A stretch of 64,000 bases of DNA from Lysinimonas soli (GTDB lineage Bacteria; Actinomycetota; Actinomycetes; Actinomycetales; Microbacteriaceae), in assembly GCF_042655435.1 (NCBI RefSeq), contig NZ_JBHSMG010000002.1, positions 799,255 through 863,254 of the forward strand, written 5' to 3'. The position numbers and the translations under genes were made by a program. The notes beneath the pieces are model-generated. The model was given only the letters and a program-made list of their open reading frames with translations, made no database searches and was not told the DNA's origin. Numbering within the stretch: the stretch's first letter is position 1; every line of letters starts with the position of its first letter. Of this stretch, positions 50,693-58,303 are shown one piece after another.

Positions 50693-52225
50693 ATGATCTC
50701 GGCCCGTCTCACCATCGACCCTCACTTCGAGGTCGGTCCCGTCAACCGCCGCCTGTTCGGCTCCTTCGTCGAGCACCTCGGGCGCTGCGTCTACGACGGC
50801 ATCTACGAGCCCGGGCACCCCTCGGCCGATGCCGAGGGCTTTCGCACCGACGTCATCGAGCTCGTGCGCGAGCTCGGCGTGTCGACCGTGCGCTATCCCG
50901 GTGGCAACTTCGTCTCGGGATTCCGCTGGGAGGACAGCGTCGGCCCGCGCGAGCAGCGGCCGCGCCGGCTCGACCTGGCCTGGCACTCGACCGAGACCAA
51001 CGAGGTGGGGCTGCACGAGTTCGCGTCCTGGCTCGACAAGGTCGGCGGTGAGCTGATGCTGGCCGTGAACCTGGGCACGCGCGGTCCGCTCGAAGCGCTG
51101 GACCTGCTGGAGTACAGCAACGTCGCGGGAGGGTCGACGCTCTCGGATCAGCGGGTCGCCAACGGCAGGACGCAGCCCTTCGGCATCTCGATGTGGTGCC
51201 TCGGCAACGAGATGGACGGTCCGTGGCAACTCGGACACCGTTCCGCCGAGGACTACGGCAAGCTCGCCTCGCGCACGGCCAAGGCCCTGCGGCAGCTGGA
51301 TGCCGACGTCGAACTCGTCGCCTGCGGGTCATCCAACTCCTCGATGCCGACCTTCGGCGAGTGGGAGCGCGTCGTGCTCACCGAGACCTACGACGACGTC
51401 GACTTCATCTCGTGCCACGCCTACTACCAGGAGTCGGACGGCGACCTCGGCAGCTTCTTGGCCTCGGCGGTCGACATGGACCGGTTCATCGAGACGGTCG
51501 TCGACACCGCCGACCACGTCAAGGCGGTCAAGCGCAGTGACAAGCAGATCAACATCTCGTTCGACGAGTGGAACGTCTGGTACGTCGACCGCTACCACGA
51601 CGTGGATCGCATCACGGCGATCGACGACTGGCCGATCGCGCCGCGCCTGCTCGAAGACGTCTACTCGGTCGCCGACGCGGTGGTGGTCGGCAACCTGCTG
51701 ATCTCCCTGCTCAAGCACGCCGACCGGGTGACCGCCGCATCGCTCGCGCAGCTGGTGAATGTCATCGCGCCGATCATGACCGAGCCGGGCGGGCCGGCCT
51801 GGCGCCAGACGACGTTCTTCCCCTTCGCGGTCACCTCGAAGCTGGCCACCGGCTCGGCGCTCGAGGTGAAGCTCGAGGTGCCCGAGTACGAGACGGCCAA
51901 GTACGGGGCGGTGCCGCTGATCGACGCCGTGGCGACCCACGACGCGCAGACCGGAACCACGTCGGTGTTCCTCGTCAACCGCTCGCTCAGCGACGAGGCC
52001 ACGGTGACCATCGACATCGCGGCGCTCGGTCGCGCAGCGGTGGTCTCGGCGCAGACCCTGTCGGACACGGACGTCACCGCGAAGAACACGCTCGCCGAGC
52101 CGGAGCGCGTTGGCCTCATCGCCAACGACTCGGCGACGATCGCCGACGGGGTCGTCACGATCACGCTGCCGCCCGTCTCGTGGACGGCGCTCGAGCTGAA
52201 CGGGGAGGCGTCGACGGGGGCCTGA
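50693..52225 (+). CDS. abfA: GH51 alpha-L-arabinofuranosidase
   Basis: 510 residues from ATG 50693 with AGAAAGAG upstream. Barrel domain with LFGSFVEHLGRCVYDGIYEP, acid/base Glu in CLGNEMDGPW and nucleophile Glu in ISFDEWNVWY, then a C-terminal beta domain. No signal peptide: it removes L-arabinose side groups from imported arabinoxylan or arabinan oligosaccharides, feeding araA. Monocistronic under the LacI promoter upstream. Confidence 0.95.
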   Translation: MISARLTIDPHFEVGPVNRRLFGSFVEHLGRCVYDGIYEPGHPSADAEGFRTDVIELVRELGVSTVRYPGGNFVSGFRWEDSVGPREQRPRRLDLAWHSTETNEVGLHEFASWLDKVGGELMLAVNLGTRGPLEALDLLEYSNVAGGSTLSDQRVANGRTQPFGISMWCLGNEMDGPWQLGHRSAEDYGKLASRTAKALRQLDADVELVACGSSNSSMPTFGEWERVVLTETYDDVDFISCHAYYQESDGDLGSFLASAVDMDRFIETVVDTADHVKAVKRSDKQINISFDEWNVWYVDRYHDVDRITAIDDWPIAPRLLEDVYSVADAVVVGNLLISLLKHADRVTAASLAQLVNVIAPIMTEPGGPAWRQTTFFPFAVTSKLATGSALEVKLEVPEYETAKYGAVPLIDAVATHDAQTGTTSVFLVNRSLSDEATVTIDIAALGRAAVVSAQTLSDTDVTAKNTLAEPERVGLIANDSATIADGVVTITLPPVSWTALELNGEASTGA

Positions 52226-52267
52226 GTCGGGCGCGGCCGGCACTGGGGGAGCGGCACTCGAAGGCGC

Positions 52268-52273
52268 TAGCGT
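52268..52273 (+). promoter_or_regulatory. -10 hexamer of a leaderless transcript
   Basis: TAGCGT six bases before the ATG at 52280. Confidence 0.6.
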
Positions 52274-52279
52274 CGGAGC

Positions 52280-53554
52280 ATGAGAATCCTCCTCGTGGGT
52301 GCCGGCGGCGTCGGCGACGCCATCGCCAAGATCGCGGCCCGTCGCGACTTCTTCGAACTGATGGTCGTGAGCGACTACGACCTCTCGCGTGCCGAGCGCA
52401 CGATCGCCTGGATCGTGGCCAAGCACGGTGAGCAGGGCGGTCGTTTCGTCGCCGCCAGGATCGATGCCTCCGATCCCGACAACGTGGCGGCGGTCGCACG
52501 CGAGCACGCCGCCACGCATGTCATGAACGCGGTGGAGCCGAAGTTCGTCCCGACGATCTTCGCCGGCGCCCTGGCCGCGGGGGCCGACTACCTCGACATG
52601 GCGATGAGCCTGTCGGAGCCGCATCCCGAGAACCCCTACAGCGAGACGGGCGTCAAGCTCGGCGACGACCAGTTCGAGCAGGCTCCCGATTGGGAGAAGG
52701 CCGGCCGCCTCGCCCTCGTCGGCATGGGCGTCGAGCCGGGTCTGAGCGACGTCTTCGCGCGCTACGCGATCGACGAACTGTTCTCGTCGGTCGACGAGCT
52801 CGGCACGCGCGACGGCGCGAACCTGGTGGTGCACGATGAGGCGGGCAACGAGATCTTCGCGCCCTCGTTCTCGATCTGGACCACGATCGAGGAGTGTCTC
52901 AACCCGCCCGTGATCTGGGAGAAGGACGCCGGCTGGTACACGACCGAGCCTTTCTCCGAGCCCGAGACCTTCGTGTTCCCGGAGGGGATCGGCGCGGTCG
53001 AGTGCGTCAACGTGGAGCACGAGGAGGTGCTGCTCATGCCGCGCTGGCTCGATGCCAAGCGGGTCACCTTCAAGTACGGCCTGGGCGACGAGTTCATCGG
53101 CGTGCTGAAGACCCTGCACATGCTGCACCTGGACTCGGTGGCCCCGCTGCGGGTGCGCAGCGCGAACGGGCCGGTCGAGGTGGCTCCGCGCGACGTCGTC
53201 GCGGCGGCGCTGCCCGATCCGGCCACCATCGGACCGCGGATGACGGGCAAGACCTGCGCCGGCGTCTGGGTCACCGGCACCGGCAAAGACGGCGCCCCGC
53301 GCGAGGTCTACCTCTATCACGTGAGCGACAACGAGTGGACGATGGCCGAGTACGAGAGCCAGTGCGTGGTCTGGCAGACCGCGCTCAACCCGGTGATCGC
53401 CCTCGAACTGCTCGCCTCCGGCGTCTGGACGGGGACGGGCGTGCTCGGCCCCGAGGCCTTCCCCGCCGGTCCGTTCCTCGAGCTGATGGCCAAGCCCGTC
53501 GAGCAGGGCGGATACGGCCAGCGGTGGGGGCTCGAGGACAGGCTCGCGTCCTAG
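52280..53554 (+). CDS. Saccharopine dehydrogenase-like NAD(P)-dependent protein
   Basis: 424 residues. Rossmann fold opens with ILLVGAGGVGDAIAKIAARR; AGADYLDMAMSLSEP and GMGVEPGLSDVFARYAIDELF follow the saccharopine-dehydrogenase pattern. Members may also be carboxynorspermidine or opine-type dehydrogenases, so the substrate is open. Stands alone with its own leaderless promoter; the next gene starts 9 bases after its stop but also has its own -10. Confidence 0.85.
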   Translation: MRILLVGAGGVGDAIAKIAARRDFFELMVVSDYDLSRAERTIAWIVAKHGEQGGRFVAARIDASDPDNVAAVAREHAATHVMNAVEPKFVPTIFAGALAAGADYLDMAMSLSEPHPENPYSETGVKLGDDQFEQAPDWEKAGRLALVGMGVEPGLSDVFARYAIDELFSSVDELGTRDGANLVVHDEAGNEIFAPSFSIWTTIEECLNPPVIWEKDAGWYTTEPFSEPETFVFPEGIGAVECVNVEHEEVLLMPRWLDAKRVTFKYGLGDEFIGVLKTLHMLHLDSVAPLRVRSANGPVEVAPRDVVAAALPDPATIGPRMTGKTCAGVWVTGTGKDGAPREVYLYHVSDNEWTMAEYESQCVVWQTALNPVIALELLASGVWTGTGVLGPEAFPAGPFLELMAKPVEQGGYGQRWGLEDRLAS

Positions 53555-53557
53555 GCT
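53552..53557 (+). promoter_or_regulatory. -10 hexamer of a leaderless transcript
   Basis: TAGGCT six bases before the ATG at 53564, overlapping the stop codon of the gene before. Confidence 0.6.
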
Positions 53558-53563
53558 GACGGC

Positions 53564-55294
53564 ATGACGGACGCCGAAGACCAGGTCGCCGCGGCGCAGC
53601 AGGCCCTCGCCGAGGCGCAGGCCGCGCTCGCGGCGGCGCAGGCGGCCGCCGCGGCGTCCACGCTGGTCGACGCGGAGCCGACCGCGCCCGGCTCCACCGT
53701 CGGCTCGTCGGATGCCGCCCGGCCGCTGTCCGATGCGGAGGTGGCCGCCGTCCGAGCCGGGTACTCGTTCGACGCGCCCGCGCTCGAGATGGGGGCGCTG
53801 GTCAACGGTGCGCCTCTCGCCGACGTGCCCATCCGCATCCCGCTCGCGATGGTCAACCGGCACGGACTCGTGGCCGGCGCGACCGGAACCGGCAAGACCA
53901 AGACGCTTCAGGTGCTCGCCGAGCAGTTGTCGGCCGCCGGCGTGCCCGTGTTCGCGGCCGACATCAAGGGCGATCTGAGCGGGATCGCGACCGCCGGCAC
54001 CGCGACCGCCGCCCTGCTGGAGAGGGCCGGCGGCATCGGTCAGCACTGGACGCCGGCCGCGGCGCCCACCGAGTTCTTCACGCTCGGCGGCCTCGGCACG
54101 GGCATTCCGATCCGGGCGAGCGTGAAGGGTTTCGGGCCCCTGCTGCTCAGCAAGGTGCTCGGGCTCAACCCCACCCAGGAGTCGAGTCTCGGTCTGGTCT
54201 TCCACTACGCCGAGCAGGCGCAGCTGCCGCTCGTGGACCTCTCCGACCTGCGATCGGTGCTGATGTACCTGATCGGCGACGAGGGCAAAGCCGAGCTGGC
54301 GAGCCTCGGCGGGCTGTCGAGAGCGACGACGGGGGTCATCCTGCGCGAACTGGTGACCTTCTCAGACCAGGGAGCCGACGTGTTCTTCGGCGAACCGTCG
54401 ATCGACGTGCAGCAGTTCCTGCGACTGGCACCGGACGGCGTGCGCGGAATCGTCAGCCTGCTCGAGGTGCCGAGCGTTCAAGACAAGCCGGAGCTGTTCT
54501 CGACCTTCCTGATGTGGCTGCTGAGCGAGCTCTACCGGGCGCTGCCCGAAGCCGGCGATCTGCCCAAGCCGAAGCTGGTGTTCTTCTTCGACGAGGCCCA
54601 TCTGCTGTTCAACGGCGCCTCCAAGGACTTCTTGCAGCTCGTGACCCAGACCGTGCGCCTGGTCCGTTCCAAGGGCGTCGGCATCTTCTTCGTGACGCAG
54701 ACGCCCAAGGACGTGCCCGGCGACGTGCTGGCGCAGTTGGGCAGCAGGGTGCAGCACCAGCTGCGTGCGCACACGCCGGATGACGCGCGGGCGCTCAAGG
54801 CGACCGTCTCGACCTATCCGATCTCGGGCTACGACCTCGCGCAGGTGCTGCAGAACCTCGGAACCGGCGAGGCGATCGTGACCGTCATGAACGAGAAGGG
54901 CGCGCCGTCGCCGGTCGCCTGGACGCGGGTACGCACGCCGCAGAGCTCGATGTCACCCAGTTCGCCCGAGCGGCTGGCCGCCACGGTCGCGGCATCTCCG
55001 CTGCTGGCCCGGTACGGGATCCCGGTCGACCCGGTGTCGGCGCGCGAGATCCTCGAGCAGAAGCAGAAGCAGAAGCAGAAGCAGAAGCAGAAGCTCGCGG
55101 CGGTGGCGGCCGTTGCGACAGAGGCCCAGGCCCAGGCTCCGGTTCAGTCGCCGAGGATCGGCGCGGCCCCTCGCCGTGCGAAAGCCGAGCGGGCGGCGGC
55201 CGCGCCGCCTGAACGCAGGCAGCGAGAGGCCACCGCGGGCGTCAAGATCGCGCGTCTGGTCGTCGCAAAGCTGTTCGGGTCGACCCGACGCTGA
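53564..55294 (+). CDS. HerA-like ATPase, DUF853 family
   Basis: 576 residues. An Ala/Gln-rich coiled-coil start (about 1-30), then an ATPase core with Walker A GATGTGKTK near 105-113, DIKGDLSGIA, Walker B LVFFFDEAHLLF near 340 and an arginine-finger region VTQTPKDVPGDVL. DUF853 proteins are typed as HerA-like DNA helicases, but no NurA partner is nearby. The C-terminal tail is basic and contains six Gln-Lys repeats (499-510). Function in this organism unknown. Confidence 0.87.
   Translation: MTDAEDQVAAAQQALAEAQAALAAAQAAAAASTLVDAEPTAPGSTVGSSDAARPLSDAEVAAVRAGYSFDAPALEMGALVNGAPLADVPIRIPLAMVNRHGLVAGATGTGKTKTLQVLAEQLSAAGVPVFAADIKGDLSGIATAGTATAALLERAGGIGQHWTPAAAPTEFFTLGGLGTGIPIRASVKGFGPLLLSKVLGLNPTQESSLGLVFHYAEQAQLPLVDLSDLRSVLMYLIGDEGKAELASLGGLSRATTGVILRELVTFSDQGADVFFGEPSIDVQQFLRLAPDGVRGIVSLLEVPSVQDKPELFSTFLMWLLSELYRALPEAGDLPKPKLVFFFDEAHLLFNGASKDFLQLVTQTVRLVRSKGVGIFFVTQTPKDVPGDVLAQLGSRVQHQLRAHTPDDARALKATVSTYPISGYDLAQVLQNLGTGEAIVTVMNEKGAPSPVAWTRVRTPQSSMSPSSPERLAATVAASPLLARYGIPVDPVSAREILEQKQKQKQKQKQKLAAVAAVATEAQAQAPVQSPRIGAAPRRAKAERAAAAPPERRQREATAGVKIARLVVAKLFGSTRR
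55058..55093 (+). repeat. (CAGAAG)6 hexanucleotide repeat in the HerA-like gene
   Basis: Six perfect in-frame units encode (Gln-Lys)6. Slippage would change the tail by two residues per unit without breaking the frame. Confidence 0.95.
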
Positions 55295-55325
55295 CCGGCG
55301 TCGAGGTCGAGCCGGGCGGCTCCGA

Positions 55326-55967
55326 TCAGGACGGGAGGAATGCCACCGGCATTCCGACGATCACCATCACCCAGGTGGTGGTCGCGAAGGCGAGCAGCGC
55401 CGCCGCCGCGAGGACCGCGACCCACATGATCGGGCGGTTCTCGAACCAGTAGGCGCTGCCCGGATATGACCGGAAGAACTCCCGGATGCTGAGCGGCTCC
55501 GTCACGACGGTGGCGCGAACGGGCAGCGCGTTCGCGATCGCGGTCAGATCGCCGGGATGCCAGAAGGTGCCTCGCATCCGGAACAGCCGATGCCCCTCGC
55601 GATCGCGGACCAGCAGCTGCGGCACGGCATCGGGCGACTGCCCGACGTAGGTCGGAACGATCGTGACGGTGGCGATCGACTCGAGCGGAACCCGCAGCAT
55701 GGGGCTGAAGATCCCGCGCCCGATCAGCTCGGTGGCGGTGACGGCGCTGTACACCGTCAACTGCCGGGCCAGGGTCGCGAGGCAGGCGATCGACAGGGCG
55801 AGATGGACGACGAACACGGCGAACCAGGTGTCGTGCTGGACCCCGAACCAATACAGCACCCCGAAGACCGGGAGCATGGCGAGCACGATCGACACGAAGG
55901 CCGTGACCATGAGCGAGCGGCGCGGGCGAACGAGCACGACCGGAGCCGGGTCCGCTGTGGATGCCAT
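55326..55967 (-). CDS. Hypothetical membrane protein
   Basis: 213 residues. Two hydrophobic segments near the start (about 20-65), a soluble beta-rich middle (about 75-165) that may be a PH-like domain (ELIGRGIFSPMLRVPLESIATV), and a last hydrophobic segment at about 182-208. GGAGGG precedes the ATG. It is convergent with the HerA-like gene and next to tRNA-Ser on the same strand. No known function. Confidence 0.75.
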   Translation of the reverse strand: MASTADPAPVVLVRPRRSLMVTAFVSIVLAMLPVFGVLYWFGVQHDTWFAVFVVHLALSIACLATLARQLTVYSAVTATELIGRGIFSPMLRVPLESIATVTIVPTYVGQSPDAVPQLLVRDREGHRLFRMRGTFWHPGDLTAIANALPVRATVVTEPLSIREFFRSYPGSAYWFENRPIMWVAVLAAAALLAFATTTWVMVIVGMPVAFLPS

Positions 55968-56039
55968 GGCGGAGCCCTCCCTGTTGTCCGGTATGGATGC
56001 TGCGGTGGCGTTGGTCGGATCTGGGCGGTGCGTCGGAAG

Positions 56040-56124
56040 CGGAGGATGGGGGATTCGAACCCCCGAGGGCTTTCACCCAACACGCTTTCCAAGCGTGCGC
56101 CATAGGCCACTAGGCGAATCCTCC
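56040..56124 (-). tRNA. tRNA-Ser (GGA)
   Basis: 85 nt on the minus strand. Acceptor arms GGAGGAT/ATCCTCC, anticodon loop around TTGGAAA with anticodon GGA, long variable arm typical of tRNA-Ser, T loop GGTTCGAATCC, discriminator G. CCA is not encoded. Confidence 0.97.
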
Positions 56125-56219
56125 TGGCCGCTCGGAGGAGCGGTGGCCACAGGGAATCATACCCGTCCGTCGGCCGTGCTCGAGTCGCACGAATGGGGGA
56201 CGCACCCCGGCGGGGACGG

Positions 56220-56225
56220 TAGAAT
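56220..56225 (+). promoter_or_regulatory. -10 hexamer of the SRP RNA gene
   Basis: TAGAAT, seven bases before the likely first base of the SRP RNA at 56233; -35 unclear. Confidence 0.55.
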
Positions 56226-56232
56226 CTCAGAC

Positions 56233-56320
56233 GGCTCCCCGCGTGGCGCCATCCAGGCCAACTCCCCCAGGGCGGAGACGCAGCAAGGGTAACCGGGCTC
56301 TGGCGGGTGCGCGGGGGGTC
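56233..56320 (+). ncRNA. ffs: Small signal recognition particle RNA (4.5S)
   Basis: The hairpin closed by ggctccccgcg at one end and gcgcggggggtc at the other contains the conserved Ffh-binding segments: ccaggcc, cagggcgga, gcagcaaggg and ctctggcgg. It is the RNA part of the protein-targeting particle. A short T-rich run (atttctttg) follows. Neighbours tRNA-Ser and dnaX are the usual ones. Confidence 0.93.
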
Positions 56321-56446
56321 ATTTCTTTGCCCGGAGCAGCCCTGCTTGGGGGGTGCCGCGCCTCTCGACCTGAGCCATATTCTGCACTCGTGCCGTCCAA
56401 CCAACGGCGTATCGACAGCTGGATCAGGCCATGACGAGGTGGACCC

Positions 56447-58264
56447 ATGGGGCATTCGAAATCACATCAGCGAGCCCTCGGAAAGGGTTCAAGGGGTCTC
56501 TCCGCAGTGGTCGCGCTGCTGCTCGCCGGTTTCGCTGCCCTGTCGGTACCTGCGGTCGCTCAGGGTGCGACGCCGGTGGTCGCCCAGGGCGCCGGGAGGC
56601 TTCTCACAGCCGAACTCGCGAATTCGGGAATCGACTCCCTGCTCGCCCTGAACGGGGCGTCGGCCGTTGACCCCTACGGCTTGGGCAACGTCACCTCCGA
56701 CACCCCGCTCGACGCGACGGCATTGGGCCTGCTCCACCTCCAGGTCAGCGGAGTCGATCTGTTCGGCAGCAGCGGGATCATTCAGCTCGGCGCCGTCGGG
56801 CAGTACGCGGGCGCCAACAACGACGCCTCATCGGTCGCGTTCTCGGGAACCGTCAGCGATGCCTCCAGTCTTGTCGGAGCCGGCACCGTCGTGACCGGCA
56901 GCAACGTCGGCACCCCCGGCGCCGGAGACTCCGCCAGCATCGATGTCGGTACTGCCCAGATTCTCGGCGGCACCGACCTGGTCGACCTGCAGGTGGGAGT
57001 CGGCGCCGTCGCCGCCAGCGCCGCACAGACGAGCGGTGGGACGCAATCGGGCGCGTACACCGTCTCCAACCTCAACGTGGGTGTCGGAGGCACGGTGCTC
57101 GGGGGGACGATCGGGACTCTCAACACCGCCCTCGCTCCCGTCCTGGCTGCACTCAGCGGGCTCGGAGTCACCGTTCCGAACCCGTTGGCCAGCGGGCAGC
57201 TCACCGTCTCGCTCGACGATCTGCTCGCCGCCGCCGGGGTGGCGAACATCGGCCTGCTGCCCCCTGGCACCAACCTGCTGGCGTACCTCCCGCTCGCTGT
57301 CAGCACCAAGCTCACCACCGTCGTCAACACGCTTCTGACCGATCTCAACACGGCCGTGAGCGGGCTCGGCCTGGTCGATCAGCTCGTCGTCGCGCCGCTG
57401 CTCGCGACCGCCGAGGGACTCATCACGCCGATCCTCGCCGCCCTGACCACAACACTCGCAGCTCCGCTCGACGCCGCCGTCGAAGCCCTCCTTCAACTGG
57501 ATGTCAACAACCAGAGCAGCAGCGGCGGCGCCTTCACGCAGAACGCCCTCACGATCGGCATCGGCACCGCAGGCTCGCTTGCCAGGGTCCGACTGGCCAA
57601 CGCCACGGTGGGGCCCAATGCGGGCATCGCCGGGGTCACGCCGACGATCAGTGGTCTGACGCCGACCCTCGGCCCCGAGTCCGGCGGCACCTCGGTCGTG
57701 ATCACGGGCACGAACTTCACCGGCGCGACGAGCGTCATGTTCGGAGCGACGGCGGCGACGAGCTTCACGGTCGACAGCGACACCCAGATCACGGCCGTGT
57801 CACCGCCTCATGTCCCCGCGACGGTCGGGGTGACGGTGTCGAACCCCGCGGGAACCTCCAACCCGGGCGACTTCACCTTCACGCCACTGATCTCGGTGAC
57901 GAGGGTCGATCCGAACGTCGGCCCGGAGGGCGGGGGAACCGCCGTCACCATCACGGGTGTCTGCTTCACGGGTGCCACTGGGGTCGTCTTCGGGGGCCTT
58001 CCGGCCACCGCGTTCACCGTCGTCGATGACACCACGATCACCGTCACGACCCCGCCAGGGACGGGGCTGGTCGATGTGACGGTTCACGGCAGCCTGGGAT
58101 GCGGAGGAGACGCGACGCTGCCGAACGCGTTCCGGTACGTGCGTGTAGCGCTGGCGATGACGGGCGAGGAGATCGCCCCGATGTTCGGCGTCGCCGCTCT
58201 GTTCCTGGTCGGCGGCGTCCTCGGTCTCCTGCTCCTGCGTCGGCCGCGACGTCTCGACGCCTAG
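56447..58264 (+). CDS. Cell-wall surface protein with two IPT/TIG domains and LAxTG sorting signal
   Basis: 605 residues. Signal peptide (about 1-42, with VVALLLAGFAALSVPAVAQG); a Gly/Ala/Thr/Val-rich region to about 395 resembling choice-of-anchor G proteins; two IPT/TIG immunoglobulin-like domains (about 400-483 and 484-567, each with PxxGPExGGT); then LAMTG at 569-573, a hydrophobic helix and RRPRRLDA. LAxTG is the signal used by class E sortases. No sortase gene is in the window. It lies between ffs and dnaX. Probably adhesion or surface structure. Confidence 0.87.
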   Translation: MGHSKSHQRALGKGSRGLSAVVALLLAGFAALSVPAVAQGATPVVAQGAGRLLTAELANSGIDSLLALNGASAVDPYGLGNVTSDTPLDATALGLLHLQVSGVDLFGSSGIIQLGAVGQYAGANNDASSVAFSGTVSDASSLVGAGTVVTGSNVGTPGAGDSASIDVGTAQILGGTDLVDLQVGVGAVAASAAQTSGGTQSGAYTVSNLNVGVGGTVLGGTIGTLNTALAPVLAALSGLGVTVPNPLASGQLTVSLDDLLAAAGVANIGLLPPGTNLLAYLPLAVSTKLTTVVNTLLTDLNTAVSGLGLVDQLVVAPLLATAEGLITPILAALTTTLAAPLDAAVEALLQLDVNNQSSSGGAFTQNALTIGIGTAGSLARVRLANATVGPNAGIAGVTPTISGLTPTLGPESGGTSVVITGTNFTGATSVMFGATAATSFTVDSDTQITAVSPPHVPATVGVTVSNPAGTSNPGDFTFTPLISVTRVDPNVGPEGGGTAVTITGVCFTGATGVVFGGLPATAFTVVDDTTITVTTPPGTGLVDVTVHGSLGCGGDATLPNAFRYVRVALAMTGEEIAPMFGVAALFLVGGVLGLLLLRRPRRLDA

Positions 58265-58291
58265 GCCCGGCGAGGCGTCGGCGGCGCCGAC

Positions 58292-58297
58292 TACTCT
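58292..58297 (+). promoter_or_regulatory. -10 hexamer of a leaderless dnaX transcript
   Basis: TACTCT six bases before the GTG at 58304; no Shine-Dalgarno. Confidence 0.6.
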
Positions 58298-58303
58298 GTG
58301 TAG

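Noticed and set aside
51329..54205. Open minus-strand frame of 958 codons antisense to abfA, the saccharopine-like gene and part of the HerA-like gene
   Set aside because: Arg/Gly/Asp/His-rich low-complexity translation with no domain, opposite genes with clear motifs; an artefact of GC-rich third positions.
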